From the NCBI GenBank assembly GCA_033725935.1, contig MU867071.1, forward strand, positions 486,392 through 550,391: a DNA stretch of 64,000 nt, given 5' to 3'. This stretch comes from Cladorrhinum sp. PSN259. Its lineage: Eukaryota; Ascomycota; Sordariomycetes; Sordariales; Podosporaceae. Positions 10,882-21,603 of the stretch are shown here, piece after piece. Both the position numbers and the translations under genes were made by a program. Numbering within the stretch: the stretch's first letter is position 1; every line of letters begins with the position of its first letter. Below the pieces are notes generated by a model. That model made no database searches. It had not been told where the DNA came from and saw only the letters and a list, made by a program, of their open reading frames with translations.

Positions 10882-11228
10882 TTGTGCAATAGGTAAGGAA
10901 GATATAAAGAAGTCAAAAAAGAATTAGAAAGAAATACTTGACAAAACCAAAAAGATCATCTCTTTAAATGATTCATGAACACCAACACAGAAAAATAAAA
11001 GTTGGATCCCAGTATCAGTGCATTTACATACTTGTAAGTGACGGCAATACGGGCAGGTCCCATTTTTTTCACTGCAGCAGAGCGCCGGGATGGGTCCACT
11101 TTTGGTTCAACGGCGGGATTGGCATCGTCCCCCGCGCTAAATAGCACAGAAAGCTCTTGGACCTCCACTTGGACAATTCTCCTTGACATCACCAACCCTC
11201 CCTTCTTATAGGGTGTGCAAGTATCCAG
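10882..11228. other. Spacer between the Fic remnant and MMM1
   Basis: The Fic frame can be followed loosely to about 10940 with further stops. A 93-codon minus-strand frame (11237..10956) overlaps the MMM1 first exon and has no recognisable domain. The MMM1 promoter must lie here. Confidence 0.5.
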
Positions 11229-12578
11229 ATGGCACAAGATGTTTGTCCCACTGTATCTGAGCCTGCGTGAGTTCTTTTCTACCGGTGATGGTCAGATATA
11301 TGGCCTCTTAAAGTTAACCGGTCCTGGCGCAGGCTATCATTTACACAGGGTCTCATTCTTGGGCAGCTGTCAGTAGTGTTGCTGTTGGCAGCATTTATCA
11401 AATTCTTCATTTTCGGAGAGGCACCATCGCCCGAAGTGACAGCGTCGATTCAAGCTACCGAGCGACGAACAAGAACCCTCGCGCACAAGCAATCGCTTCT
11501 GAGCCTTCGCACACAAAGCCAGCGGGCTCCATCAGTGCAGCCCCCGCTAAACAAGAAAAAGTCGAGCATTCTTCGATCAAACCCACCGCCCTTGACGATC
11601 GGTTCGATCCTTGACAAGACCTACTATAAGGTAGACAGTCACCAACCCGAAAGTCTCGATTGGTTCAATGTCTTGGTCGCACAAACAATAGCTCAGTTTC
11701 GCAGCGATGCGCAACACGACGATGCCATCCTAACATCACTTACAAAGGCCCTCAATGGGACATCGAGGCCAGATTTCGTTGATGAGATTCGTGTGACGGA
11801 GCTGAGTCTGGGCGAGGATTTCCCCATCTTCAGCAATTGCCGCATTATCCCAGTGGACGAAGATGGCCTCACGTTCGAGCCGGGCAAGCCATTCGACGCT
11901 ACCAAGGCTATGAGGGAAGGGGCACGCCTTCAGGCTAGAATGGACGTCGACCTCAGCGACATGATCACAATGGCAGTCGAGACAAAACTTCTTATGAACT
12001 TTCCCAAGCGACTGAGCGCAGTCTTGCCAGTCGCTTTGGCTGTATCAGTTGTGCGCTTCAGCGGCACCCTATCGATATCCTTCATCCCGAGCGATCCATC
12101 CAAAAACGATGCTACAAAGATGAAGTTCACGTTCCTCGATGACTACCGTCTCGACTTTTCCATTCGAAGCTTGTTGGGCAGTCGATCCAGACTACAAGAT
12201 GTCCCCAAGATTGCGCAACTCGTGGAGTCGCGCCTTCATCGATGGCTCGATGAGCGGTGCGTAGAACCCAGGTTCCAGGAAATTGCTTTACCCAGCATGT
12301 GGCCAAGGAAGAAGAATACACGGGGGGGAGAGGAAACCATCGCCGACGTTGAAAAGTCAATGGGCAAGGTCAAGGGTGCAGAGATCGCGAAAGAGATGCG
12401 TGAGGAGGTACGCAAAGAGATTGAAGCCGAGACCAGTGGAACGGCCACTGGACACGCTGATGAAATTCATGAAACGGTGAGGTACCGACGGCAGCGGCCA
12501 AGGGTCGACGATGTGTTTTCGGTGACGTCCTCGATGCCTGGCTCTTTACCCAGCATTAACCTCGATGTTGCAACCTGA
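11229..12578 (+). CDS. MMM1: ERMES subunit Mmm1 (maintenance of mitochondrial morphology protein 1)
   Basis: Two exons, 11229..11266 and 11333..12578, join in phase 2 to 427 aa. Mmm1 is the ER-anchored ERMES subunit whose SMP domain pairs with Mdm12 and Mdm34 to bridge the ER to mitochondria. The 38-nt first exon encodes MAQDVCPTVSEP. After the 66-nt intron (GTGAGT..GCAG) comes LSFTQGLILGQL, and the single membrane anchor spans about residues 20-42. The SMP domain covers about 95-320. The lumenal stretch is very short, and the C-terminus is charged with an EIAKEMREEVRKEIEAE helix. Without the tiny first exon the frame has no usable ATG before the membrane segment, which decides the start. Confidence 0.95.
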
Positions 12579-13455
12579 GAACGTTATCTCAGGAGCAAAG
12601 ATATTCAAAATTGTTTCACTAGGAATAGGAGAGGTTGAGAACCCCCTGGTTGGGCCAGCCACATCTCCTCTCAGACTACCGAGGATACCTCCAGGTCATC
12701 ATCAAGCGGCGCCTGGTCGAACAGAATGATTCGGTCGCGGCAGTATAGTGTAGTGATCTATCCGAAAAAGCTCATCTGCCGATGTGATCGGTCGAAAGAT
12801 TCATGTACCAATAGGGTAAATATTGAAATCACCATAGAAGAGTAACAGTGTTGGCCAGTACCCCAGAGAATCATTTTGTTTATAATAAAGCTACTTGAGA
12901 GATAAATCGCACACCGGTTATATTCGTGAATGTGATGTGCTTCTGACAGGATTGGGAGTGGAACGATCGATTTTTTTGGAGATTAGAAAAAGGAGGAAAG
13001 AATGTGGAATTTATCCAAGGATTTTCTCCCATGTCCCTGCACTGCTCGCACCCACACCTGTATGTACATTACAGATAGTGTGTACATATGTACCCTGCCA
13101 TTTCCAACGGACCTCCTCGGGGCGCACCAAGACCCACCACCGGGCCTGGGGTTTGCATTATTTGATCTGTTACAACCGTTCCACTGTTCGCGACTTGTAG
13201 AACGTGACAACCAGATCAAGAGCAGATGCATCGCTAGATCGGACAGTTTGTATCAGCGACGGCACAAAGCCATCAAGGTTGGCAATTCGGACAAAAATAC
13301 AGACCCCGGTGGGCCATGTATTAGCGGCTGCCTATCTAAGATTCAAGACTCAAAGTTGCCTTCTTCAAACGCACAGAAAACACAACAACTTTGATCTCGA
13401 AGCTTTTCGGACCCCATCATCCACTCATATATATGCTTCGTGCACCTTCTTCACG
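12579..13455. other. Intergenic between MMM1 and TFB4
   Basis: The roughly 0.88 kb contain the MMM1 3' end and the TFB4 5' region. The TFB4 frame is open upstream of its ATG to about 13204, but this stretch has no in-frame ATG and no conserved features. No RNA gene is seen. Confidence 0.55.
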
Positions 13456-14682
13456 ATGAGCGCCCTGGATGCCGTTGACTCATCAGATCACTACGATGTA
13501 TATAAAGCGGAGGAGGTACCTTCATTATGCACCATAATCATCGACACCAACCCGCGCGCCTGGGCAGCACTATCCGATGTCTTAACAGTCTCGAAAGCGA
13601 TCGCCAATATTCTAATCTTCGTCAATGCCCATCTAGCATATAGCAATTCAAATCAAATTGCAATAATAGCCTCGCACACCAACCGCGCCGTATGGCTATA
13701 CCCGACCCCTCCAAAACCACCACCAGAGGATGTCGAGATGCGCGATCCCGACGCCCGTCCCAAGAGCACTCCCGCGCCCTTACAAAACTCAGCGAACAAA
13801 TATCCTCAATTCGCCCAAATCGAACACTCCCTCCTCACATCCCTCCGCAATCTAATGGAGGAGTCCACACCCGCAGACCTCTCCTCTCCGACCTCGCAGA
13901 TCTCAGGCGCACTCACGCTCGCCCTCGCCCACATTAACAAGACGGCTCTATCCCTCGTCGCGGCAACCCAAGCCCCTCAAACAGCCACAAGGGGGGGTGG
14001 TGCCACTGCATCAGCACCGAACGCATCATCGTCAGGTGGTCTCGCTGGCTTACATGCGCGCATACTGGTCCTCTCAGTCTCCGACTCCTCACCAGCGCAG
14101 TATATCCCAACAATGAACGCAGTCTTTGCCGCCGCCCACGCCCGAATAGCGATCGATACTCTATCCCTCCGTGGCACCGCCATGTTCCTGCAACAAGCAT
14201 CGTTCATAACCAGAGGAACCTTTATCCGCGCCAAGGAACCACGAGGACTCCTACAACACCTCATGTTCGGGTTCGGTCGGGGGGTCGCGCCATCGTCTTC
14301 TGCATCTGCGGTGGACAGCTCCAAGGTGGGAGGGTCACTCACGAAAGGGAAGGCTATAAAGCCAGCGGTGTCTAAAGAGGCAGCGAAGAAAGGAGTAGCA
14401 GACTACTTGGTTGCCCCGAGTGCGGACAGTGTCGACTTCAGGGCGGCATGTTTTTGTCACAGGAACGTGGTGGACACGGGTTTTGTCTGCAGCATCTGCT
14501 TGTGCATATTCTGTGAGGTGCCTGAAGGAGGGGAGTGTTTGACGTGCGGGACGAAGTTGACTTTGGGGAATTATAAGAGAGTGCCGGCTACAACTCCTGG
14601 CCACCCGAGGAGCAGCGTGATGGGCGGGTCACCGAATACGAAGAGGCAAAAGAGAAAATTGGATGCGAATGGGGAGGCTTAG
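13456..14682 (+). CDS. TFB4: TFIIH core subunit Tfb4 (p34)
   Basis: Intronless, 408 aa. Tfb4 is a core subunit of TFIIH, acting in RNA polymerase II initiation and nucleotide excision repair, where it pairs with Ssl1 (p44). A von Willebrand-A-like fold spans about residues 25-290 (LCTIIIDTNPRAWA, ILVLSVSDSSPAQYIPTMNAVFAA, TLSLRGTAMFLQQASFITRG). The C-terminal zinc module at about 331-370 has CFCHRN, CSIC, CIFC and CLTC. The last 25 residues are basic and likely nuclear-targeting (TKRQKRKLD). The start MSALDAVDSSDHYD is the first in-frame ATG. Low-complexity insertions (residues 95-115 and 175-195) are tolerated in filamentous fungi. Confidence 0.94.
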   Translation: MSALDAVDSSDHYDVYKAEEVPSLCTIIIDTNPRAWAALSDVLTVSKAIANILIFVNAHLAYSNSNQIAIIASHTNRAVWLYPTPPKPPPEDVEMRDPDARPKSTPAPLQNSANKYPQFAQIEHSLLTSLRNLMEESTPADLSSPTSQISGALTLALAHINKTALSLVAATQAPQTATRGGGATASAPNASSSGGLAGLHARILVLSVSDSSPAQYIPTMNAVFAAAHARIAIDTLSLRGTAMFLQQASFITRGTFIRAKEPRGLLQHLMFGFGRGVAPSSSASAVDSSKVGGSLTKGKAIKPAVSKEAAKKGVADYLVAPSADSVDFRAACFCHRNVVDTGFVCSICLCIFCEVPEGGECLTCGTKLTLGNYKRVPATTPGHPRSSVMGGSPNTKRQKRKLDANGEA

Positions 14683-15207
14683 AAAGATTGAATAGATGGG
14701 AACAGCTGGGGGTGGGTGAGCAAAATATTTTCTTATGCAATGCGAGAGGGTTGGAGGAGGAAAGCTGGAGGCTGATTTACAAATGGCATTAACTGGGGAA
14801 TTACGGCGTCAGGAGCATACCAGATACTGGACAGGAGTTTAGGAGGTCATGATGGGGTTATATAAGGCTTAAAGGCATACCATCGGAAATACTGGGAAGA
14901 TTCAAAAGTCTAAAGTAAACCTAGTTTGCTTTCTACAAAAAGAGATTCTTTGTGATATATGAACGAAAAAACAATCAAATCTTTGTGTTTCGAATTAGCA
15001 TGCCTGCTTGATATGGGCGATGAATATCCATGCAACTGGAAAGGTTAGCGATGAGCTGCAGCTAAAGACCCCTGTCAGAATTACCGATAAAAATAGGCTC
15101 CACTAAAAATATTTCGGTGGGGCATCCAAAGCTGCAAAGAATTTCAACTCGTAAATTCGCAACTTCTAACTGTGTCGCATCTCCAAACTGTATCGCCAAT
15201 CACTGCA
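14683..15207. other. Intergenic between TFB4 and LCP5
   Basis: The roughly 525 bp are AT-rich and hold the TFB4 3' end and LCP5 promoter. No other feature is recognised. Confidence 0.55.
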
Positions 15208-16305
15208 ATGGCAGCACCAGCAACCCTTCCAGCATTGCTGGACACACTCACCAAGTCGTTATCCTCTGCTCTCGAAGCAGCGCCAAAACTTCAAGAGTTC
15301 GAGATCCCCAAGGAGGGCATCTCGCTTCTCGACGTCAAGAATGAGCTCCTACTCTCATACCTCCAAAACCTTGTCTTCTTGATTCTTCTCAAGCTCCGAC
15401 AGTCGAAAAATGGCGTGCCAGAAAACAAGGAGGAGGCCGAAAGACTTGATGATCTAGTAGTTAACAAACTGGTCGAGTTGAGATTGTACCTTGAGAAGGG
15501 CGCAAGGCCGCTCGAAGACAAATTGAAGTACCAGATCGATAAAATCCTCCGTGCAGCCGATGATGCGGATCGCCAAGCCAAAGCCGCAGCTCAAATGGCC
15601 AATGGCGACAAGCCGGACGACGAATCCGGGTCAGATGAGGAAGACGAAGAGGAGGAGGAAACCGAAGCCGCCGGAGATTTCCAACCTCGCGCCAACATTG
15701 GCAGGTTCACCCGCGATGCGGCCGCAGTGGCTGCAGAGAAGGAACAGAACAAGTCCGGAGTATACAGGCCACCCAAGATTCAGGCCGTCACAATGCCAAC
15801 CACCGAGAGACGGGAGAAGGGAGATCGCAAACTTCAGAAATCGCACACTCTGGACGAGTTCATCGCCGACGAGATGTCTACCGCTCCCATGGCTATGCCC
15901 AGTATTGGTACTACAATTATGCAGGGAGGTCGCAAGATCAAGACCTCTACGGAGCGTGCCAAGGAGGAGGAGAGACGCACATACGAAGAAGCCAACTTTG
16001 TTCGTCTGCCCAAGGAGACCAAGAAGGATCGCCTAAAGAACCGTGGCTCCGAGAGCAAACGGATGAATTACGGTGGCGAGGAATGGAGCGGTCTCACCGA
16101 GGGTGTCGACAGAATCAGCAAGCTGACGAGGGGCAGCAAGAGCGGTGGCAGCAGCACCAAGGCTTTGCTAGAGAAGAGCAGGAAGAGAGGAATCGATACC
16201 GCCGATGGACCTCGTGGAAGTGGTGCCAGCAATATAGGCGAAAGGTACCAGAAGAGACTCAAGACTGTGGAGAGTGGACGCAGTTCAAGGGGCAAGGGAA
16301 GGTGA
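15208..16305 (+). CDS. LCP5: U3 snoRNP / SSU processome protein Lcp5 (neuroguidin family)
   Basis: Intronless, 365 aa from the ATG at 15208. Lcp5 is a nucleolar SSU processome factor needed for early pre-18S rRNA cleavages. The N-terminal Sas10/Utp3/C1D domain covers about residues 10-115. It contains the helical block LLSYLQNLVFLILLKLRQ and the segment GARPLEDKLKYQIDKILRAA, which is the most conserved part of the family. An acidic tract follows (DEEDEEEEETEAA), then the conserved RPPKIQAVTMP and YEEANFVRLPKETKKDR blocks. The tail is basic and Ser/Gly-rich. Frame upstream of the ATG is open but lacks another ATG. Neighbouring TIM23 and SNU13 lie on the same strand. Confidence 0.93.
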   Translation: MAAPATLPALLDTLTKSLSSALEAAPKLQEFEIPKEGISLLDVKNELLLSYLQNLVFLILLKLRQSKNGVPENKEEAERLDDLVVNKLVELRLYLEKGARPLEDKLKYQIDKILRAADDADRQAKAAAQMANGDKPDDESGSDEEDEEEEETEAAGDFQPRANIGRFTRDAAAVAAEKEQNKSGVYRPPKIQAVTMPTTERREKGDRKLQKSHTLDEFIADEMSTAPMAMPSIGTTIMQGGRKIKTSTERAKEEERRTYEEANFVRLPKETKKDRLKNRGSESKRMNYGGEEWSGLTEGVDRISKLTRGSKSGGSSTKALLEKSRKRGIDTADGPRGSGASNIGERYQKRLKTVESGRSSRGKGR

Positions 16306-16721
16306 TGCAATGATTGCCTCACAATACCCAGAGTTTCTGTTATTAATATTACAATACAATACTTCAAGCCTATTTTGTCTATCTAGATTGGGCTTCTGTT
16401 ACAGCCATTGTTGATTTCTTCGTGTAAATAGTGTCTGTAATCTCGTCCCATCTTACATTGCTTGACGGATGCCAAGACACAGGTGCTATCGCTCTAGGCA
16501 CGGGCCACCCGGTGAGCCGTAAATTTTTTTTTTGGCTTTGGCTCTTATCGATGGCCGACTGCACCCGCAATCCGTCCAGAGCTCCTCAATCCAACTTTGA
16601 AATACCGCGAACCCGCCATCCGTGCTGCCCACCACCTCGATCTCGACGGCATTCACCCCACCTGTTCGAAGCTTTGCCCGTAGACTGAGCCCTGTTGAGT
16701 CGAATTTAATCACAACCAAAT
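16306..16721. other. Intergenic between LCP5 and TIM23
   Basis: The 416 bp hold the LCP5 3' end and the TIM23 promoter. No other feature is seen. Confidence 0.55.
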
Positions 16722-17528
16722 ATGTCGAGCGTCTGGGATGCGTTGACAGGACGCAAGTCCTCCCCGCAAAACTCGTCATCAACGGCGCCGACCACTGCCC
16801 CAGCGACAACCACCACCACAGCCCCCTCGACCTCATACTCATACTCACCACCAGTCTTTGACCCCTCCTCAGCCCAGGGTGTTGAGCAATTTCTCAACCC
16901 CTCCAGCTTCGCAGACCCCACACAATTACATCCCCTCGCGGGCATCAACAAGGACACACTCGATTACCTGAATCTCGAAGACTCAGCCCTCTCGACGGTT
17001 CCCGGCTCACAATCGGTACTGCCATCCCGCGGCTTCACAGATGATCTTTGTTACGGAACCGGTATCACCTATTTGACGGGTCTGTCGTTAGGAGGCGCAT
17101 GGGGTCTGCAAGAAGGATTGAGGAAGTCGGCCGACCAGCCACCCAAGCTCAAGCTCAACACCGTGCTCAACTCGATCACACGGAGAGGTCCCTTCCTTGG
17201 TAACTCGGCAGGCGTGGTCGCTATTGTTTATAACTGCATCAACTCGTACATTGGCTATGTGAGGGGCAAGCATGATGCCGCCAACACGATCCTGGCTGGC
17301 GGTCTCAGCGGCATGTTGTTCAAGAGCACGAGGGGTGTCAGGCCAATGTTGATTTCTGGTGGTCTTGTAGCGTCGGTGGCTGGTGTTTGGGCGGTATGTT
17401 CGCTCTCTCTCTCTCAAATCGATACGGCAGTTAAAGAACGGGTTGCTAATTTTATGATCTCACAGGTTGTCCGGCAAACATTCTTCCCTGTCGAAGATCG
17501 TCATGAGCAGGTACTTGAGAATCTTTGA
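16722..17528 (+). CDS. TIM23: Mitochondrial inner-membrane import channel Tim23
   Basis: Two exons, 16722..17393 and 17466..17528, join in phase 0 to 244 aa. Tim23 forms the presequence translocase core in the inner membrane. The N-terminal 90 residues are Ser/Thr/Pro-rich and contain the intermembrane-space segment ending LNLEDSALSTVPGSQSVLPSRGFTDD. The Tim17/22/23 domain follows from about residue 105, with four hydrophobic helices and the GGLSGMLFKSTRGVRPM signature. The 72-nt intron (GTATGT..CACAG) is a multiple of three with no in-frame stop, so unspliced mRNA would read through with 24 extra residues. I call it an intron because of its perfect sites and because splicing restores WAVVRQTF. 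Confidence 0.93.
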   Translation: MSSVWDALTGRKSSPQNSSSTAPTTAPATTTTTAPSTSYSYSPPVFDPSSAQGVEQFLNPSSFADPTQLHPLAGINKDTLDYLNLEDSALSTVPGSQSVLPSRGFTDDLCYGTGITYLTGLSLGGAWGLQEGLRKSADQPPKLKLNTVLNSITRRGPFLGNSAGVVAIVYNCINSYIGYVRGKHDAANTILAGGLSGMLFKSTRGVRPMLISGGLVASVAGVWAVCSLSLSQIDTAVKERVANFMISQVVRQTFFPVEDRHEQVLENL

Positions 17529-18393
17529 AAGCACTGAAAACCTCTGCTCAAAAGCAAGCAATGACAAAATAAAAAACAACGATGTGTTGGCATTTCCCCC
17601 TTCCGACATGCCTATCTAAATCGTTTCTTCCTTTAATCTACAGATGGCGGAATCAGTTTCCACAAAAAATGGAAGGCTATCTGGTGTATTCAAATCATCC
17701 CTGCCTGTGCATGGGGGGCAAGAACTGATGTGTACGAAAATAAAAGTCGGGACTCGGGTTCATGGGGGCGGTTTGGCGGCAACAACAGGGGCGGCGTCAG
17801 GCGGGTATGCATAGCGCAAGGGTATCTCTCCTCCCATTGAAAAATTGTATAATAGCAGATTACGGTCATAGAGAGGCCTTTTACAGTGCCGGTGAATGAG
17901 GTGTTGGGTTTGAGTAGGTACTCTATAATGCAATGAAGCAAGAGACCTTGAATAAGGCGTTCCAGCTGCAATGCCCACAGATCATTTCCCACGAACGTTG
18001 TGTATTTGGAGCCAAAAGCAAACATAATTGGGGAGGCAGCCGCTCAAATCCAAAGGCTTAACGTATCTTGAGAACCACTTGAGGACTTATAGTGGGAGGT
18101 ATCATTATGTAATCATGGCAGACGCTTAAAACAAGTTGCCATTCTGCCGCTTTAGACCGCCCGCGGTTATCGGCCGAGCCAGTCTCCAGGCGCATTTTGG
18201 AACTTTTTTTTGGTTTCGATTCTTGAAAGTTTTCTCTTCTCTTCGTCGTCGTCGCATTCACCCACCACAGCACTTAAGCAACCCCCAGGGCGAGCACACC
18301 GCAGTGAACCCTGGAGATCAACTAGCCCAAGGCAATCAATTCTCGGAAATCGATTATCTCAATCCCTTCCTCACCAACCACCCAACTTCAAAA
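17529..18393. other. Intergenic between TIM23 and SNU13
   Basis: The roughly 865 bp contain no supported gene. The SNU13 leader may be long: a C-rich stretch with AGCACACCGCAG and CCAAGGCAATC precedes its ATG. A 5'UTR intron is possible but not demonstrable by eye. Confidence 0.5.
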
Positions 18394-18846
18394 ATGTCCG
18401 CTCAGAACGAGTCTGCCGCTTGGCCCAAGGCCGATGACCCTGCGCTTGTCCAGGAGCTCCTCGACTGCGTCCAGCAGGCTTCCCACTACCGACAGCTGAA
18501 GAAGGGTGCCGTATGTTTTTTCCCTCCGAGTTCTTGGTATCCATCGAGATGTGATTCTAACTTGAGGATGATTTAGAACGAGGCCACCAAGTCGATCAAC
18601 CGTGGCACTGCCGAGCTGGTCATCCTCGCTGCCGACACCCAGCCTCTGAGCATCGTCCTCCACATTCCCCTCATCTCTGAGGAGAAGAACACCCCCTACG
18701 TTTACGTCCCCAGCAAGGTTGCGCTGGGCCGTGCCTGCGGTGTCTCCAGAGCTGTCATTGCCGTTGCCCTCACTTCTAACGAGGCATCGGACCTCAACGC
18801 CAAGATTCGCGCTCTCCGCGACAAGGTCGAGAGACTTGCCATGTAA
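18394..18846 (+). CDS. SNU13: U4 snRNP / box C/D snoRNP protein Snu13 (15.5K)
   Basis: Two exons, 18394..18510 and 18577..18846, join in phase 0 to 128 aa (yeast Snu13 is 126). Snu13 is an L7Ae-family protein that binds the kink-turn of U4 snRNA and of box C/D snoRNAs, so it serves both splicing and rRNA modification and processing. The L7Ae core is complete: RQLKKGANEATKSINRG with the RNA-binding NEATKSI, then LVILAADTQPLSIVLHIPLI, VPSKVALGRACG and SRAVIAVAL. The 66-nt intron (GTATGT..TTAG) interrupts the RNA-binding loop at KKGA/NEAT. The codons are strongly biased to C-ending forms, suggesting high expression. PRP3, its U4/U6 partner, is the next gene. Confidence 0.97.
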
Positions 18847-19490
18847 AGAAGCAGTCTCCGCTTCTCCTTTTTTTTTTTTACCTTTTGGGAGACATGTTGG
18901 ATGGATGGAATAGTTGTTTGATGGATAGGTGAAAATATCCAATAAGTTTACAACAGCGAAACAGAGAATCCAGTGGTTCATATAACTATCTAGAAATAGT
19001 GGCCGTTAGATTTTGTTTTCTTCAGTCCACCACAAATATCAGATGAAATTTGGCCATTGAGGTCCCCAAATCTGTTCCCATTCTTGTCTAGTTCTCTGTT
19101 TTCTATTGCGTCCCAGGGTTCGGGATACAATGCTGCTTGCGGACCAGGCAGACCTGTGCCGTGACAGCTTGCGGTGCCCCGAAATTTTTAAGGTATGTGG
19201 GGGGCTGCTCGTTGCTGGATGCCAAGACATGCATTGGCGCAGCCAAGCCAAAAGTCGCAGAACGTAAAAAGCCAAGGTCAACCTCGGATCGATCCACTCC
19301 AACAATTTGGGAAGTTCTAACTTCTGTCGCGTGTAATAAGACGACAGCTCGTCCTTAACACCACAATACCCCAAGTTGATTTTCTAACATTCATTCTAGT
19401 TTCTCCTAATCCCGATCTTCATTCCCGGTGATTTCGAACAAAAAAAGAAAGTTCAATAACTACATCACGCTACCCACAGTAACCTTTACA
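18847..19490. other. Intergenic between SNU13 and PRP3
   Basis: The roughly 640 bp include a T11 run right after the SNU13 stop and the PRP3 promoter. The PRP3 frame is open back to 19428 but the in-frame ATG is at 19491. No RNA gene is recognised. Confidence 0.5.
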
Positions 19491-20930
19491 ATGGATCGCA
19501 ATTCGGGCGTTGGAGGCCTAGGCCCTCGCCCTGACCAGTCATCAAGAGTTGGGAAACCAGAGTCTGCTGCCGACCGTATGGCAGCACTTAGAGCGCGCGT
19601 TGCCGCAGCAGTTGGATCTTCAAAAGCGAAAGGCGGATTAAATACCCCTCTTCACCCCGCCCTCGCCGACCTGAACGCCCCGATCAAAGCCTCCGATGCC
19701 CTCAAATTATCCCATGGCCAGCGCCCAACACCGAAACCCAAGCCATTTGGTGATGCCCCAAGAGTGAACCCATATCTCGAATCTTCCAGCAACCATGGAC
19801 CAACAGGCAAGGCGAGGGAGTCTCGCCAGCTTATCTTCAATCAGAAGGGCAAATACATCGCTCAGGCGAACGCACTACGAAGACAAGCCGCGCTGGAGGA
19901 GATGAAGAAGAAGATTGCCGCTCAAGCGCGCAAGGCAGGATTAGACGAGGACAGAGATATCGAGAAGCTATTCGCCGTTGAGGAGCCCCCTGAGCTTGAA
20001 TGGTGGGATGAAGGGCTCATTGACGGGAACGACTATAGCAACATCCCGCAGTCTATCAAGATCAACACCCCAGACAGCATCATCACTCTATACATCCAAC
20101 ACCCTGTCGCTATCGAGCCACCACAAGATAAACTCGCGCCCGCCCCGAAACCGATGTACTTGACGCCCAAGGAGCAGGCAAAGATGCGACGGCAGCGCCG
20201 CCTCGCGGAGAACAAGGAGAAGCAACAAAAGATCAAACTAGGACTTGAACCGCCACCCGAACCAAAAGTCAAAATCGGCAACCTCATGCGCGTGCTCGGA
20301 GAGGCGGCGGTCAAGGATCCAACGGCAGTCGAGGCTAAAGTCAGGAAACAGATCCAGGACCGCTTCAATAAGCACATGTCCGAGAACGAGGAGCGCAAGC
20401 TCACGAAGGAGGAACGGCACGAGAAGCTGGCGAATAACCAGGCCAAGGACGCGGCGAAGGGCATTCACATTCTTGTTTTCAAGATCAATAACCTTGCCAA
20501 CGGGCAGCATCGGTACAAGATTAGCATCAATGCTACGCAGAACGGGTTGAACGGGGTGTGCATCATGCACCCTAAACAGAACTTGGTTATTGTTGAGGGG
20601 GGTGAACACAGTATTAATAGTTTCAAGAAGTTGATGCTCCGTCGGATTGATTGGACTGAGTCGTTACCGTCAAGGGAGAAGGAGGTTGTTGCCAGTGCTG
20701 GACAATCTACGGAGAAGACGATTAGGGATTGGCTAAAGGCTGAGGATGAGAATGGGCAGCTAAAGGACTTGTCGGCCAACAAGTGCGTGTTGCTTTTTGA
20801 GGGCGGGACGAAGGCGCAGGCGTTCAAGAAGTGGGGGAGTAAAGTCTGCGAGACGGATCAGGAGGCGAGAGAGTTTTTGGCACGGGCAAAGATGGATAGT
20901 TTTTGGACTTTGGCTAAGAATACCACATAA
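19491..20930 (+). CDS. PRP3: U4/U6 snRNP-associated splicing factor Prp3
   Basis: Intronless, 479 aa from ATG 19491. Prp3 stabilises the U4/U6 duplex in the tri-snRNP. The PRP3 domain (about residues 105-325) includes the block around ELEWWDEGLI, then SIKINTPDSIITLYIQHPVAIEPP and the basic YLTPKEQAKMRRQRRLAENKEKQQKIKLGL. The C-terminal ferredoxin-like DUF1115 domain (about 345-475) contains HILVFKINNLANGQHRYKISINATQNGLNGVCI and FEGGTKAQAFKKW. Both domains are complete. The next two genes on either side, SNU13 and BUD31, also encode spliceosome proteins. It converges on BUD31. Confidence 0.95.
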   Translation: MDRNSGVGGLGPRPDQSSRVGKPESAADRMAALRARVAAAVGSSKAKGGLNTPLHPALADLNAPIKASDALKLSHGQRPTPKPKPFGDAPRVNPYLESSSNHGPTGKARESRQLIFNQKGKYIAQANALRRQAALEEMKKKIAAQARKAGLDEDRDIEKLFAVEEPPELEWWDEGLIDGNDYSNIPQSIKINTPDSIITLYIQHPVAIEPPQDKLAPAPKPMYLTPKEQAKMRRQRRLAENKEKQQKIKLGLEPPPEPKVKIGNLMRVLGEAAVKDPTAVEAKVRKQIQDRFNKHMSENEERKLTKEERHEKLANNQAKDAAKGIHILVFKINNLANGQHRYKISINATQNGLNGVCIMHPKQNLVIVEGGEHSINSFKKLMLRRIDWTESLPSREKEVVASAGQSTEKTIRDWLKAEDENGQLKDLSANKCVLLFEGGTKAQAFKKWGSKVCETDQEAREFLARAKMDSFWTLAKNTT

Positions 20931-21603
20931 GAGGACATTGGGCTTCGAATCACGACATCAGCGCATGCAATATATACAGCGCCTTCTGCCGTCGGTCGAA
21001 CTAGGGTGTCGCCTGGTAGTGTAAGCACGCCATGAATTCCCCATCTCCATAAAGAGGACTGTGTACAAGCAGCATCCATACGGAGTTGAAGATGCATACA
21101 GCAAGCGTTCTGGAATTAGCCATTTCATTCATCCCTACAGCGGCAGAGAGACATCTGAAAGCCGAGAATTTGCAAAGCATCTCCATCATCAATAATTTGT
21201 GCCTACTTTGTAGTTGTCATAATTTCATAAAGTAACCCTCCATATATATCTACCAGGAAAAATCCTGGTTTATGGTATAATGTCTCTCCTTTGTAATGCA
21301 ATCTGTCTGTGCCAAACATGTTTGGTGAGCATTCCAACCAAAAACTAAGGTCTTAGATGATCAGGGAAAAGAGCATGAAATCTTACTGTTCTCCTCAAAC
21401 TCCAACGATGTATGTATGATACCCATAGCCGATATGCCTTGACAAAGTAAATGCGAAAGCGGAACATCCCTGGTATCAATCAAAGTATTACACCCACCCA
21501 CCCACGATGGTTTCCATTCCAGTTCCAAAAACGCTTTCCCATTCCCATTGACAACCCCGAATAAATTATTACCAACAACCACCACCACCACTACTTCAAC
21601 CAC
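20931..21603. other. Convergent 3' region PRP3 / BUD31
   Basis: The 673 bp lie between two convergent stop codons. No coding or RNA feature is recognised. Confidence 0.55.

Noticed and set aside
10956..11237. 93-codon minus-strand frame before MMM1
   Set aside because: It overlaps MMM1 exon 1 in antisense and has no family features.
13204..13455. Open upstream extension of TFB4
   Set aside because: There is no in-frame ATG in it and no conservation; the ATG at 13456 fits the family start.
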